Below, one piece after another: positions 9,599-19,998 of a DNA stretch of 64,000 bases. Position 1 is the first letter of the stretch, and each line of letters starts with the position of its first letter. The translations under genes and the position numbers were made by a program. A model generated the notes under the pieces. The model worked only from the letters and a program-made list of their open reading frames with translations. It was not told where the DNA came from and searched no databases. Source of the stretch: Halomonas sp. (GTDB lineage: Bacteria; Pseudomonadota; Gammaproteobacteria; Pseudomonadales; Halomonadaceae); contig JAGYKP010000083.1 of assembly GCA_018401555.1 (NCBI GenBank), positions 62,001 to 126,000 on the forward strand. Reading direction: 5' to 3'.

Positions 9599-10879
9599 AT
9601 GGAAGAGGTCACCCGCCATTTCCTCGATGCCAACCAGCCGCTGATCCGCCTGGCCGTGGCCCTGCTGCTGGGCTCGCTGATCGGCATCGAGCGCGGCTGG
9701 GTGGCCCGCGAACAGCAGGCCGGCGAGCGCATCGCCGGCATCCGCACCCACGCCCTGGTGGGGCTGCTCGGCGGTATCGCCGCCCTGCTCTCCACCACGG
9801 TGAGCGCCTGGGCCTTCCCGCTGGTGTTCCTGGCGGTCGCGGGCATAGCCCTGGTCGCCTGGCGGGCGCGGCTGGCCGAACGCCAGGACTACAGCATCAC
9901 CGGCCTGGTGGGGCTGCTGCTGACCTTCTGCTTCGGCGCCGTGGCGGTGGAGGTGGACCCGGCCCTGGCCACCGCCTGCGCCGTGGCCACGGCGGTGATC
10001 CTCGACAACAAGCGCGAGATTCACGGCCTGCTCTACAAGCTGCAGGCCCACGAGCTCGACGCCGGCCTCAAGCTGCTGGTGATCAGCGCGGTGATGCTGC
10101 CGCTGCTGCCGGACCGTGCCATGGGCCCCGGCGGCGCGCTCAATCCCTACGAGATCTGGTGGATGGTGGTGCTGATCGCCGCAGTGTCGTTCATCGGCTA
10201 CTTTGCCATCCGCGTGGGCGGCGCCGAGAAGGGCATCCTCTTCACCGGGCTGTTCGCCGGGCTCAGCTCCTCCACCGCCCTGACCCTGCACTTCGCGCGC
10301 CAGTCACGGCTGGCCCCGGGGCTCTCGCCGATGCTGGCCGCCGGCATCCTGATCGCCTGCGGCACCATGTTCCCGCGCATCCTGCTCTACGCGGCGGTGA
10401 TCAGCCCGGGGCTGATCCCGGCCCTGCTGCTGCCGATCACGCTGATGGGTCTCACCCTCTACCTGCCGGCGCTGTGGCTGTGGCGGCGCCACCGCGGTGA
10501 TGGCGCGGTGCAGCGGCCAGCCTCCGGACAGAATCCGCTGGAGCTGCGCACGGCGCTGTTCTTCGGCGCCCTGCTGGCGGTGATCATGCTGCTGGGCGAG
10601 TGGCTGCGCGGTGCGCTGGGCGACGCCGGTATCTACCTGCTGGCCACCACCTCGGGCATCGCCGATGTCGACGCCATCACCCTGTCGCTGACCCGCATGT
10701 CGCTGGACGCCATCGCCCCGAACACCGCGGTGCTGGGCATCATCCTCGCCGCGGCCACCAACAACCTGGTCAAGGCGGGGCTGGCCGGCGCCTTCGGCAC
10801 GCGCCGCACCGCCTGGCGGGTGGGGGTGCCGATGCTGGCCTCGCTGGCCATCGGCCTGGCGGTCGCCTGGCTGGCCTGA
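9599..10879 (+). CDS. MgtC/SapB-type integral membrane protein with DUF4010 region
   Basis: Intact, 426 residues from ATG 9599 (GGAG ten bases upstream). The N-terminal part carries the MgtC-like hallmarks LGSLIGIERGW and GIRTHALVGLLG. The rest is a run of hydrophobic segments typical of DUF4010 proteins, with about ten or more membrane spans overall. MgtC relatives are linked to magnesium limitation and acid stress, but long DUF4010 members have no settled function. It is convergent with mscS, with only five bases between the two stops. Confidence 0.85.
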   Translation: MEEVTRHFLDANQPLIRLAVALLLGSLIGIERGWVAREQQAGERIAGIRTHALVGLLGGIAALLSTTVSAWAFPLVFLAVAGIALVAWRARLAERQDYSITGLVGLLLTFCFGAVAVEVDPALATACAVATAVILDNKREIHGLLYKLQAHELDAGLKLLVISAVMLPLLPDRAMGPGGALNPYEIWWMVVLIAAVSFIGYFAIRVGGAEKGILFTGLFAGLSSSTALTLHFARQSRLAPGLSPMLAAGILIACGTMFPRILLYAAVISPGLIPALLLPITLMGLTLYLPALWLWRRHRGDGAVQRPASGQNPLELRTALFFGALLAVIMLLGEWLRGALGDAGIYLLATTSGIADVDAITLSLTRMSLDAIAPNTAVLGIILAAATNNLVKAGLAGAFGTRRTAWRVGVPMLASLAIGLAVAWLA

Positions 10880-10884
10880 CGGTC

Positions 10885-11693
10885 CTAGACTCCCTCCATT
10901 CCCGCCAGCGTCTGGGCGGGCCGCGCACCCAGTCGACCGAGCTCCGCGCGACCACGCAGGGTGAGGTCGGTGACGAAGCGGAACTGCTGACGCGGGTCCA
11001 CGGGGTAGGCGCGGATCTTGTAGTGGGTGCCCCAGGGGTGCTCCTTGGCCACCACGGCGATGGGCCGGTCGAACTTGAGGTAGGGGCTGGTCAGCGCCAC
11101 GTCGCGCAGCGCCTCGCCGATCCGGGCGGCGTCATGGTCGGGATGCAGGTAGAAGTCCGCCACGCACTGCAGGCTGTCGCCGCCGTTGTTGGCGTTGCTG
11201 ATCGGCGCGTCCCAGATCTTGAGGTGGGGGATGCTGACCAGGTTGTCGTCGGGGGTGACCAACTCGATGGTGCGCATGCCGACATGGGTGACCTCGCCGT
11301 AGACTCCCTCGATCTCCACCCAGTCCCCCGGGCGGTAGGGCATCTCCACCGCCGCCACCACCCCGGCGATCAGGCTGCTGACGTAGTCCTTGAGGGCGAA
11401 GCCGATGGCCAGCCCCACGGCGCCGAGCAGGGCGATCATGTTCTGCAGCGAGGGGTCGATGACGATGGGCACCGCCATCGAGATGGCGACGATCAGGATC
11501 GCCAGGCGGACCAGCGGCACCAGGGCGAAGACCCGGAAGCGGTGCTGGCCATGCAGCCGGTTGGCGGCCCAGTTGAGCCCCTTCTGGCTCAGCACGATCA
11601 GCAGGATCGCCCCGCCACCACCAGTGCCAGCTCCACCAGGGCCGCCGTATCCAGCTTGTTGAACAGCCGCGAATAGTCGTCGACGTTGTCCAT
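10885..11693 (-). CDS. MscS-type mechanosensitive channel (frameshifted)
   Basis: A small-conductance mechanosensitive channel of about 270 residues. It has N-terminal membrane helices, the pore helix region NMIALLGAVGLAIGFALKDYVSSLIAGV (shown by its Gly/Ala pattern), and the beta domain starting YRPGDWVEIEGVYGEV. It acts in the inner membrane as an osmotic release valve. ATG 11693 follows AAGGAGG. One missing G near 11610 (GGGG for GGGGG) breaks the frame after residue 28. The gene starts 12 bases after the upstream 11706-12867 gene, so the two form an operon. Confidence 0.88.
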
Positions 11694-11705
11694 CACCAGG
11701 CCTCC

Positions 11706-12867
11706 TTACAGGGCATCCACCAGGTAGGTACGCTCCTCGAGCAGGCGACGCACGCTCATGCAGCCCAGCGGCGCCACCCGCCAGCGGCCGTCAGCGCAGC
11801 TCACCACCCCGCGCCGCTCCAGCTGGCGCAGGCCGGAGAGCGCCCGGGCATGGGAGAACGGCAGCACCTCGGGCAGCAGCACCTCGTCGAGACCGCCGTG
11901 CAGCAGCAGGGCGTGGAGCAGCAGCACCAGCTCCTCGCCGACCTCGCCGGGCAGGGTGGCCTCGTCGAGGGTCTCGGCCAGCCACAGGGTATCCGGGGCC
12001 TCCCCTCCGGCGCCTCGTCGCACAGCCCGGCCCGCCAGTAGTGCCAGGCCAGGCCCAGCTGGCCGCGACAGTGGGCGGCCAGCTCGCGCAGCTCGCGGCT
12101 GGTCGAGGCCTCATCGCCATCAACCAGCACCGGCTCGCCGCTGCCCACGGCGAGAATCGCCGGCGGCTCCCCTGCCGTGCGAGCCGCCGCGGCCCGGGTG
12201 GTGGCAGCCAGGTAGCGGGTCAGCCGCGCGCCGTCGAAGGCCTGCAGGGTCACCGCCGCGGATTCGGGCAGCGCCAGGGCATGGCGCAGGTAGGCCCAGG
12301 TCCAGCTATCACAGCCGATCACCCCGCACCCCAGGCGCCCGGTGAGCGCGGCCTCGAGAAGTTGCGCAACCCGCCGAGCGACGTCGCCTGGCGCAGGAAA
12401 CCCCGCTCCAGGCGCGGTATCACCCAGCCGTGTGCCGAGGGCTCCGGCGCCCAGGGCGACTCGCCCGCCAGCAGCGCTCCTGCCGCCGGCTCGGGTAACA
12501 GGCGCGCACCCTTCAGGCGCGCCCAGGCCTCGACCAGTTCGGCATGGCCATTCTCGGGGGCGCCGACCAGCAGGGTGACTGGCCCCGTCGACTCGCCGGC
12601 CTCGGCCAGATGGTGGGCCAGGGCCCGGGCACCCGGCTGCCAGTCGATGGGCGGCGCCAGGTTGGCCAGGCGCACCCGGGGCAGCCGCTCGAGCTGTGCC
12701 TCATCCCGCGCCGGCTCCTCCCCCGCCTCGCTGCCCAGCGTCAGCCAGCGTCCCATTGCCTGCCAGCGGCGCCGCGCCTGGCTGGCCTGGGACGCCCTGG
12801 GCAGCTCTCGCTGCTCGAGGGACACCACTTCCCACAACGGGCATTCCCGCTTTTCGTCCTGCGCCAT
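11706..12867 (-). CDS. Unrecognised cytoplasmic protein, possible degenerate P-loop NTPase (frameshifted)
   Basis: About 387 residues from ATG 12867, in three frame segments with indels near 12355 and 12005. I recognise no family. Visible features are a Walker-A-like stretch TLLVGAPENGHAEL lacking the usual GK[ST], a hydrophobic strand GCGVIGCDSW that could be a Walker-B position, and a C-terminal segment (HARALSGLRQLERRGVV) resembling a winged-helix fold. No signal peptide or membrane segment is seen. It sits directly upstream of mscS on the same strand, which suggests a partner or accessory role for the channel. Confidence 0.6.
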
Positions 12868-12992
12868 GGCGCCCCTTCCCCTGGTGGCCAACATCGAGAT
12901 GACCATAGCACGCCCCGGGCGGGGCGCCGAGACGCCGACGCCCGCCGCGGCAGGGCCGGGCGGGCGTCAGCAGGCAAAGGGACGCAGGATGG

Positions 12993-13996
12993 TTACCAGG
13001 TCAGGCAGATCTTGCCGAAGTGGCGGCCGCCCTCCTGGTGGCGGAAGGCGTCGGCGATCGCCTCCAGCGGAAACTCGCGATCGATTACCGGCTTGAGCCC
13101 GTTTACCTCGATGGCGCGGATCATCTCCAGCTGGTGGCGCCGGCTGCCGACGATCAGCCCCCTCAGGCTGGCCTGCCTGGCCATCAGCTTGGCGGTGGGC
13201 ACTTCCCGGCGCCTCCGGTCAGCACGCCGATCAGCGCGATATGCCCGCCGATGCGCACCGCCTCGATAGACTGCGGCAGGGTGCCCGGGCCACCCACCTC
13301 GACCACCTGGTCGACCCCCTCACCGCCGGTCAGCTCCCGGACCGTACGGCCCCACTCCGGGTCCTCGCGGTAGTTGATGGTGTGCTCGGCTCCCAGCTCG
13401 CGCAGCCGCGCCAGCTTTTCGTCGGAGGAGGAGGTGGCGATCACCCGCGCCCCCATCAGCCGGGCGAACTGCAGGGCGAAGATGGAGACGCCGCCGGTGC
13501 CCAGCACCAGCACCGTATCGCCGGCCTTGATCCCCCGTCCACCACCGGGCGCGCCAGGCGGTGAGCCCGGCGGTGGTCAGGGTGGCCGACTCGGCATGGT
13601 TCCACCCCGCCGGCTGGCGAGTAAAGGCGGTGGCCTTCGCCACCACCTGCTCCCGGGCGTAGCCATCGACCCCGTCGCCGGGTGTAGTGGCGAAGTTGCC
13701 CAGCCGGGCCGGCCCCTCCAGCCAGGGCGGGAAGAAGGTGGAGACCACGGCATCGCCCGCCGCGAACTCCTCGACGCCCTCCCCACGGCCTCGACCACCC
13801 CGGCACCGTCGGACATGGGGATGCGCCCGTCGGCGGTGGGAATGCCGCCTGCCGCCACCAGGTAGTCATGGAAGTTGAGCGAGCTGGCGTGCAGGCGTAC
13901 GCGGATCTCGCCGGGGCCGGGCTCACCCGGCGCTTCCTGTTCGCTCAGCTGCAGGTTATCGAGCCCGCCCGGGCTCTTCAGGGTCACGACCTTCAT
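12993..13996 (-). CDS. Zinc-independent quinone oxidoreductase-like MDR dehydrogenase (frameshifted)
   Basis: A medium-chain dehydrogenase of about 335 residues. The N-terminal GroES-like domain includes [16 protein letters not shown] and the nucleotide-binding domain includes [17 protein letters not shown] near residue 165. The Cys/His zinc ligands of alcohol dehydrogenases are absent, so a quinone-oxidoreductase or enone-reductase type is likely. Three indels (near 13777, 13545, 13200) break the frame. The start at 13996 gives a standard N-terminus ([11 protein letters not shown]). Confidence 0.85.
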
Positions 13997-14071
13997 GTTG
14001 GCTCCTTGTCGCTGGAATCGATGGCAATCCGGGATAGCCTGACACAGGGATGCGGGCGATGTCCGCCGAGA

Positions 14072-15258
14072 TCAACCCGTGAGCTCGTTGAGCCGCCAGT
14101 CGTTGTCGGTGAGGGGCACCGCGCCGCCGTCGGTGACGCGCACGGTGTCGCTCAGGCCGATACCCCACTGCCCCGGCAGGCGCAGGCAGAGCGGCAGGTG
14201 GAAGACCATGTCCTCGGCGAACTCGCGAGCCTGGCCGCGGGCGAAATAGCCGGTGCCCTCCACCCAGCTGGGCGGGAACTGCGCCCACCGCATAGCCGAA
14301 CACCCCCGAGAAGAACACGCCCTCGGCGTGGGGAGCCAGCACTGTCTCGGCGGCCCGAGCAGCATCATCGAAGGTACGCCCCGGACGCATCGCCACCGTG
14401 AGCGCCTCGAACATCTCGACAGACAGACGTCGCAGCACCTGCATCTCCGGCGTGGCCCGCCCCGCCACGGCGGTGCGCATCATCGGCGCGGTGTAGCGCT
14501 GGAAGGCCGCGCCGAACTCCAGGAACACCGGATCGCCCCGCTCGATCACGCGGCGCTTGTGGTTGACGTGGATGATGCTGATGCGCCGCCCGCTGGTGAC
14601 GATGGGCTGCAGGCTCATGAACTCGCTGCCGGCCGCCAGCAGCGCCCGGCTGCCCTCCGCGGCGATGTCGTTGTCGGTGACCCCGGCGCGATCACCGCCT
14701 CGGCGGCGGCGAGGCCGGACGCGGTGATCCGCGCATCTCGCGCAGGCAGTCGAGCTCCGCCGGCGTCTTGACGATGCGGATGGCGTCGAGCAGCGCCCCG
14801 CCGTCATCGCGGAAGCGCTCGGCCCCCAGGCGCGCCTGCAGTTCGCGGATCACACCGAAACGCAGCCCGGCGCCATACAGGTCCAGGCCGATGGCGCGAT
14901 GTACCGCCAGGGTCTCGGCGAGCGGCGCGACCACCTCCTCGATGCCCTCCCAGCGGTAGCCGAGGATCTCGTCCACCGCGGCGGTGACCACCGCCGGGCC
15001 GGTCTCGATGGAGGGCACCTGCAGCACCAGGCGTTCGGCCGAGACGACCAGGGCGGTGTGCACCGACACCTCGAAGGTGTGATAGCCGGTGAGGTAGAAG
15101 ATATCCGCCGGGTCGGTGAGCAGCAGGGCATCGAGGCCGGCCGAGTGCATGGCGGTACGTACCCGGGCCAGGCGGGCGGCGAACTCCGCGGGCGGAAAAG
15201 GCAGTTCGCTGCCGCCCAGGGCGCCGGCCAGGGCGTGACGATAGGCGTGATGGTCCAT
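14072..15258 (-). CDS. M24-family metallopeptidase (Xaa-Pro aminopeptidase/creatinase type, frameshifted)
   Basis: About 396 residues. A creatinase-like N-terminal domain (DPADIFYLTGYHTF) is followed by a pita-bread M24 domain. GRRISIIHVNHKRRVIERGDPVFLEFGAAFQRY shows the usual position of the metal-binding Asp occupied by Glu, as in creatinase-like members. ATG 15258 follows GGAGG. Indels are near 14705 and 14285. Halomonas ectoine hydrolase DoeA is in this superfamily, but no doeB or other ectoine-catabolism gene is nearby, so I leave the substrate open. Confidence 0.8.
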
Positions 15259-15393
15259 GGGGCCTCCGGAGCCGGATGGTGACTCCCGGAGTGTAGCCAT
15301 GACGGGGGTCATGCAGGACGGAAAATAGCCCTGTTCCCGCCCCCTTGGGTCTCGTAGAATCCAGCCTCGTGTTGAACTCGACAGGATAATGAT

Positions 15394-16122
15394 ATGGGCA
15401 GGGCCTTCCAGAACCGCAAGGAATCCATGGCCAAGACGGCCGCCGCCAAGACCAAGGTCTACAGCAAGTACGGCCGCGAGATCTACGTCTGCGCCAAGCA
15501 GGGCGGCACCGACCCCGCCGGCAACCTGAGCCTGCGCGGACTGATCGAGCGCGCCAAGAAGGACCAGGTCCCCACCCACGTCATCGACAAGGCGCTGGAC
15601 AAGGCCAGCGGCGTGGGCGGCGAGGACTTCTCCCCGGCGCGCTACGAGGGCTTCGGACCGGGCAACTGCATGGTCATCGTCGACTGCCTGACCGACAACC
15701 CCAACCGCACCTTCGGCGAGGTGCGCACCTGCTTCAACAAGGCCAAGAGCAAGCTCGGCACTCCCGGCAGCGTCAGCCACATGTTCGACCACTGCGCCAT
15801 CCTGGCCTTCCAGGGCAGCGACGAGGAGGCGGTGCTCGAGGCGCTGATGGAGGCCGATGTCGACGTCACCGACATCGAGAACGAGGCGGGCCAGATCACC
15901 GTCTTCGCCCCGCATACCGAGTACGCCAAGGCCAAGCAGGCGCTGCTCGACGCCTTCGGCGAGCTCGACTTCGAGGTCGACGAGATCCAGTTCGTGCCCC
16001 AGGCCACGACCCCGCTGTCGGGCGACGACGTGGCCATGTTCGAGAAGCTCGTCGACGCGCTCAACGACTGCGACGACGTGCAGAACGTCTTCCACAGCGC
16101 CGAGATCGCCGACGAGGCGTGA
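15394..16122 (+). CDS. yeeN: YebC/PmpR-family protein, YeeN subgroup
   Basis: Intact, 242 residues from ATG 15394 (AGGA seven bases upstream). It aligns by eye with E. coli YeeN throughout: MGRAFQNRK start, [36 protein letters not shown] and SVSHMFDH. The family contains DNA-binding regulators, and recent work also links YebC-type members to ribosome function at difficult proline stretches; which applies to the YeeN subgroup is not settled. Monocistronic, with its own terminator. Confidence 0.92.
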   Translation: MGRAFQNRKESMAKTAAAKTKVYSKYGREIYVCAKQGGTDPAGNLSLRGLIERAKKDQVPTHVIDKALDKASGVGGEDFSPARYEGFGPGNCMVIVDCLTDNPNRTFGEVRTCFNKAKSKLGTPGSVSHMFDHCAILAFQGSDEEAVLEALMEADVDVTDIENEAGQITVFAPHTEYAKAKQALLDAFGELDFEVDEIQFVPQATTPLSGDDVAMFEKLVDALNDCDDVQNVFHSAEIADEA

Positions 16123-16163
16123 GACACCGCACGAGCGCCTGTCTGACGACATCGGTTCCTGAC

Positions 16164-16196
16164 GACAACGGTCGGCCATCCTGGCCGGCCGTTGTC
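16164..16196 (+). terminator. Hairpin between convergent yeeN and 16226-16777 genes
   Basis: GACAACGGTCGGCCA pairs with TGGCCGGCCGTTGTC (one mismatch), with a three-base loop. Its location between two convergent stops supports a bidirectional terminator. Confidence 0.7.
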
Positions 16197-16225
16197 GGTT
16201 GGTGGTAACGCGACCGCTCCCTGCC

Positions 16226-16777
16226 TCAGTCACGCGCCCCGACGGGGACCATCAGGTGCTGGTAGTCCGTGCCCTTCCACATCACGTACGGCCCACCATT
16301 GTGCGGGTCGGTCGGATAGGCCTCGAGCAGCGCCGCCGGGGCGAGAAGCATCAGGTGCGGCCCCTCCACGATCCACTCGTTGTCATCCGTGGGCCCCTCC
16401 GCGTAGGGATCGACGTTGCTCGCCCCCTCGTCGCCAGCCAGCATGTAGGCGATGCCCATCGACTCGGCCTGGAACGGCTCCTCGTTCTGCCAGGCCTGTC
16501 CCCACGCCTGCCAGGCCTCGTCGAGGCACATCGGCGCCGTCCCGGTCATGCTCGGTGGTGTCGGCAGGCAGGTATAGCCGTTCTCCCCCTCCTTGAGCAC
16601 GTTGCCTTCCCAGTCGACTACCTGGGCGCCTTCCGCCATGCCCGGCCAGGCGGCCGCCAGGGCATCGTCGATCTTCGCCTGGTCGGCCACGGCCACGCCG
16701 TGTCCCGCCAGACTCGTCAGCAGCACGGCCAGGCCAGGCCCGGCCATCCGCTGCATGCCATCAGTCAGGTTCATCAT
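16226..16777 (-). CDS. Conserved exported protein of unknown function
   Basis: 183 residues from ATG 16777, with GGGAGG upstream. An N-terminal hydrophobic stretch ending VAVADQA looks like a cleaved signal peptide, so a periplasmic location is likely. The mature part has WPGMAEGAQVVDWEGNVL, a GYTCLPTPP segment with Cys, PMCLDEAWQAW, and a conserved-looking end GGPYVMWKGTDYQHLMVPV. The two Cys could form a disulfide. I recognise it only as a recurring proteobacterial hypothetical and assign no function. Confidence 0.72.
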   Translation of the reverse strand: MMNLTDGMQRMAGPGLAVLLTSLAGHGVAVADQAKIDDALAAAWPGMAEGAQVVDWEGNVLKEGENGYTCLPTPPSMTGTAPMCLDEAWQAWGQAWQNEEPFQAESMGIAYMLAGDEGASNVDPYAEGPTDDNEWIVEGPHLMLLAPAALLEAYPTDPHNGGPYVMWKGTDYQHLMVPVGARD

Positions 16778-17052
16778 TGTCGTTGTCCTCCCAGTGCGGG
16801 AGGGAGCATCGCGGCGGTGGCCACGCATTCCGACAAGTCATCGCCAGCAGGGCATACGCCCTCCCGGAACTCCGGAGTACTCCCTGAGCCGCGTCACCTT
16901 CCGGTGCACTCCTCAGTAAAGTGCCATGGGCCTGCCAGTGCCAGCCGGAAGGGGAAAAATCAGTCGCGGGGATCAGGCGGCATCATCACGCAGGGCAGAG
17001 GCCTGATGATCGAGGGGAGTCGGGCGCCGCAAGAGCGCCCGGCGGGGGTGGA

Positions 17053-17492
17053 TCACTCCACGGTAATGGTGATGACCTCGGAGGTCACCGGCGGGTCGAA
17101 GCTCACGTGCCGGTGGTCCATGAACAGCAGCTGCAGCTCATGCTCGCCCGGCTCCAGCTCCAGCGTGGTCTCGGTCTGGCCGCCGCCGAAATGGCGCATG
17201 CCGTCGTTGGCCGGCAGCGGCTGGTCGAGATCCACTTCGTCCAGCGGCGTGTCCACCAGCAGATGATGATGGCCGGTGCCCTCGGCCTGGGTGCCGGCGG
17301 GGGCCACACCATGCCCCTGAGGCCCATGCGCACGGTCACCGGGCCAGAGAGGGTCGCGCCCTCCTCGGGCGACAGGAAGTAGACCTCGGCCCCCTCCGGA
17401 GCCGCGACGCGCTCCATCTCGGCCATGGCCGGAGCCGCCAGCAGTGCGCTGCCGGCCAGGCCCAGCGCCAGGGCAAGGATCCGCTTGTTCAT
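17053..17492 (-). CDS. DUF4399 periplasmic protein (frameshifted)
   Basis: About 146 residues. A signal peptide ends LLAAPAMAEM. The DUF4399 hallmarks are present: VYFLSPEEGATLSGPVTVRMGL, GTGHHHLLVDTPL and LFMDHRHVSFDPPVTS. The His cluster suggests metal binding, but the function is unknown. One indel near 17310 (in the ccacaccatgcccc run) splits the frame between GLRGM and VAPAGTQAEG. ATG 17492 follows GGAG. Confidence 0.82.
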
Positions 17493-17651
17493 GATGCTCT
17501 CCTCTGCCATCCCGCGATGGCATGCAGGGCGGTAGGTGCCGCCAGATAAACCATGCGGGCTACCCACAGCCCGCTCCGGTCCTGTCAGACTAGTCGAGAG
17601 CGGCGGGGTTGGCAGGGAGCAGGTGGTCGAGAAAGGAGAGGCCTGCGCCGC

Positions 17652-18554
17652 TCAACGCTCGCGCTGGGACTCGTGCCACTCCTCGGCGGCCTCCTCCACC
17701 CCGGGCTCGTCGCCACGGTTGAGGGCCGCCTGGCGCTGGGCCTCCTCGTCGCGCACGTCGTCGATCACCGTCATCAGCTCGTCGACATCGACGGGGGCGG
17801 TGTCGTGCACGAAGCGGCCGGTGAGGCGACTCTCCGGGTGCAGCTCGCCGGACTCGTAGAGCGCCCAGATCTCCTTGCCGTAATCCGTGGCCAGCAGTTC
17901 CGGGGCGAAGCGGCCGAAGTAGCGGCGCATGTTGTCCACGTCGCGCTCGAACATCCACTCGGCGCTGTTATTGCCGGCGGCATCCACCGCCTGGGGCAGG
18001 TCGATGATCACCGGGCCGTCGGCGGCCAGCAGCACGTTGAACTCGGAGAGGTCGCCGTGGATCAGGCCGGCACACAGCATCTTGACCACATCGGCCAGGA
18101 TCTTGGCGTAGTGCTCGCGGGCCTCCTCGGCGCTCAGGGTCACGTCGTCCAGGCGCGGGGCGGTCAGCCCCTCGGCATCGCTGATCATCTCCATCAGCAG
18201 CACGCCGTCGATGAAGCCGTAGGGCTTGGGCACCCGCACGTCCGCCGCGGCCAGCCGGTAGAGGGCATCCACCTCGGCGTTGAGCCAGGCCTGCTCCTGC
18301 TCCTTCTGGCCGTAACGGGTCTTCTTGGCCATGGCCCGCGAGCGGCGGCTGTTGCGCTCGCGACGCCCCTCCTGGTACTGCACGGCCTGCTTGAAGCTGC
18401 GCTGCTTGGCCTCCTTGAAGACCTTGGCGCAGCGCCGCTCCCCATGGGAGCGCACCACGTAGACCTGGGCTTCCTTGCCGCTCATCAGCTGGCTCTCGAC
18501 CGCCTCGATCAGGCCGTCGTCCACCAGCGGCTGCAAGCGCTTGGGTATCTTCAT
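17652..18554 (-). CDS. RIO-type serine protein kinase
   Basis: Intact, 300 residues. The RIO kinase fold is shown by the nucleotide-binding SGKEAQVYVVRS segment, the ATP-site Lys in CAKVFKE, the catalytic loop LIHGDLSEFNVLL and the metal-binding IIDLPQAVD. Archaeal and eukaryotic RIO kinases work in small-subunit ribosome maturation. Bacterial members are less studied, but a ribosome-linked role fits the next gene upstream on the same strand, the helicase DbpA (40 bases away). Confidence 0.93.
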   Translation of the reverse strand: MKIPKRLQPLVDDGLIEAVESQLMSGKEAQVYVVRSHGERRCAKVFKEAKQRSFKQAVQYQEGRRERNSRRSRAMAKKTRYGQKEQEQAWLNAEVDALYRLAAADVRVPKPYGFIDGVLLMEMISDAEGLTAPRLDDVTLSAEEAREHYAKILADVVKMLCAGLIHGDLSEFNVLLAADGPVIIDLPQAVDAAGNNSAEWMFERDVDNMRRYFGRFAPELLATDYGKEIWALYESGELHPESRLTGRFVHDTAPVDVDELMTVIDDVRDEEAQRQAALNRGDEPGVEEAAEEWHESQRER

Positions 18555-18594
18555 CTATCCTCCCGGTAGTGCCGAACCGTATTGCCGATTCGGT

Positions 18595-19998
18595 TCAGCG
18601 GCTGATGCGCCGGGCGCGAAAGCTGCGCCCCTTTATCCTGCCATTAACCAGCCGCTCTAGGGCCTGGTCGGCCACCTCGCGCCGCACCGCCACGTAGGCG
18701 CTGTTGGCCAGCACCTTGATCCTGCCCACCTGGTCGCCGGCCAGCCCCGCCTCGCCGGTCAGGGCGCCGAGGATATCGCCGGGGCGCACCTTCTGCTTCT
18801 TGCCGCCGCCGATCTGCAGGGTCGCCATGGGGGGCTCCAGGGGCTCCCGGGAGAGTACCGAGCGCGGTGGCAGGCTGGCCTCCTCGAGGGGCTCGCCGAG
18901 GAACTCGGTGAGGCGCGCCAGCCGAAAGTCCTCGCCCTGGCTGACCAGGGTGCAGGCGATCCCCGCGCTGCCGGCCCGGCCGGTACGCCCAACGCGGTGA
19001 ACGTGCACCTCCAGGTCCCGGGCGATATGGTAGTTGAACACCGCATCCAGCTCGGCGATATCGAGTCCGCGGGCGGCCACGTCGGTGGCCACCAGGATCG
19101 AGGCGCTGCGGTTGGCGAACAGCACCAGCAGCCGGTCGCGGTCGGCCTGCTCCAGGTCGCCGTGCAGCGCCAGGGCACCGAAGCCTGCCGCCTCTAGCGC
19201 CTGGGCCACCTCGTCGGTCTCGCGCTTGGTGTTGCAGAACACCACGCTGGAGGCCGGGCGGAATTGCAGCAGCAGCCGGCACAGCCCCTCCAGGCGCGCC
19301 TCGTCGCCGTCGGCGACCCGGTAGACCCGCTCGTGGATGCTGCTGGCGTCATGGGTCTCGGCCACTTCCACCGTCACCGGGTCGCGCATCAGCGCTGCGG
19401 CCACGGGGCGCACGGTGTCGGAGAAGGTGGCGCTGAACAGCAGCGTCTGACGGCGGGCAGGGGTCTCGGCGACGATCGCCTCCAGGCTCGCCTGGAAGCC
19501 CATGTCGAGCATGCGGTCCGCCTCGTCCAGCACCAGGGTCGCGAGCCCGTCAAGCGCAAGCGAGCCCTTGCGCAGGTGCTCCTCCACCCGGCCCGGGGTG
19601 CCCACCACGATATGCGCACCATGTTCCAGGGAGGCGAGCTGCGGGCCGAAGGGTGCGCCGCCGCACAGGGTCAGCACCTTGACGTTGGGCAGGCTGCGCG
19701 CCAGCCGGCGCAGCTCGCCAGCCACCTGGTCGGCCAGCTCCCGGGTCGGGCAGAGCACCAGCCCCTGCACCCGGAAGCTCGCCAGGGTCAGACGCGAGAG
19801 CAGCCCCAGGCCGAAGGCGGCGGTCTTGCCGGAGCCGGTCTTCGCCTGGGCGATCACGTCGCGGCCGGCCAGGATCGGCGGCAGGCTCTCGGCCTGGATC
19901 GGCGTCATGGCGGTGAAGCCCAGCGAGGCGAGGTTGTCGAGCAGCTCCGGCGCCAGCGGCAGCGCGGCGAAGGAGGCGTCGGAAGGGGTATCGGACAA
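18595..19998 (-). CDS. dbpA: ATP-dependent 23S rRNA helicase DbpA
   Basis: A DEAD-box helicase of 467 residues. Motifs are AQAKTGSGKT, PTRELA, TPGR, LDEADRMLDMGF, SATFS and HRVGRTGRAG, with the DbpA-type C-terminal RNA-binding domain (GGGKKQKVRPGDILGALTGEAGL). DbpA recognises hairpin 92 of 23S rRNA during 50S assembly. No ATG fits the start: TTG 19998, with AGGA seven bases upstream, gives the expected N-terminus (SDTPSDASFAALPL) and length (E. coli 457). Confidence 0.94.
   Translation of the reverse strand: MSDTPSDASFAALPLAPELLDNLASLGFTAMTPIQAESLPPILAGRDVIAQAKTGSGKTAAFGLGLLSRLTLASFRVQGLVLCPTRELADQVAGELRRLARSLPNVKVLTLCGGAPFGPQLASLEHGAHIVVGTPGRVEEHLRKGSLALDGLATLVLDEADRMLDMGFQASLEAIVAETPARRQTLLFSATFSDTVRPVAAALMRDPVTVEVAETHDASSIHERVYRVADGDEARLEGLCRLLLQFRPASSVVFCNTKRETDEVAQALEAAGFGALALHGDLEQADRDRLLVLFANRSASILVATDVAARGLDIAELDAVFNYHIARDLEVHVHRVGRTGRAGSAGIACTLVSQGEDFRLARLTEFLGEPLEEASLPPRSVLSREPLEPPMATLQIGGGKKQKVRPGDILGALTGEAGLAGDQVGRIKVLANSAYVAVRREVADQALERLVNGRIKGRSFRARRISR

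Noticed and set aside
14072..15258. Ectoine hydrolase (doeA)
   Set aside because: The M24 family fits, but no doeB, doeC, doeD or doeX gene is near and I see no residue that would separate DoeA from other creatinase-like peptidases.
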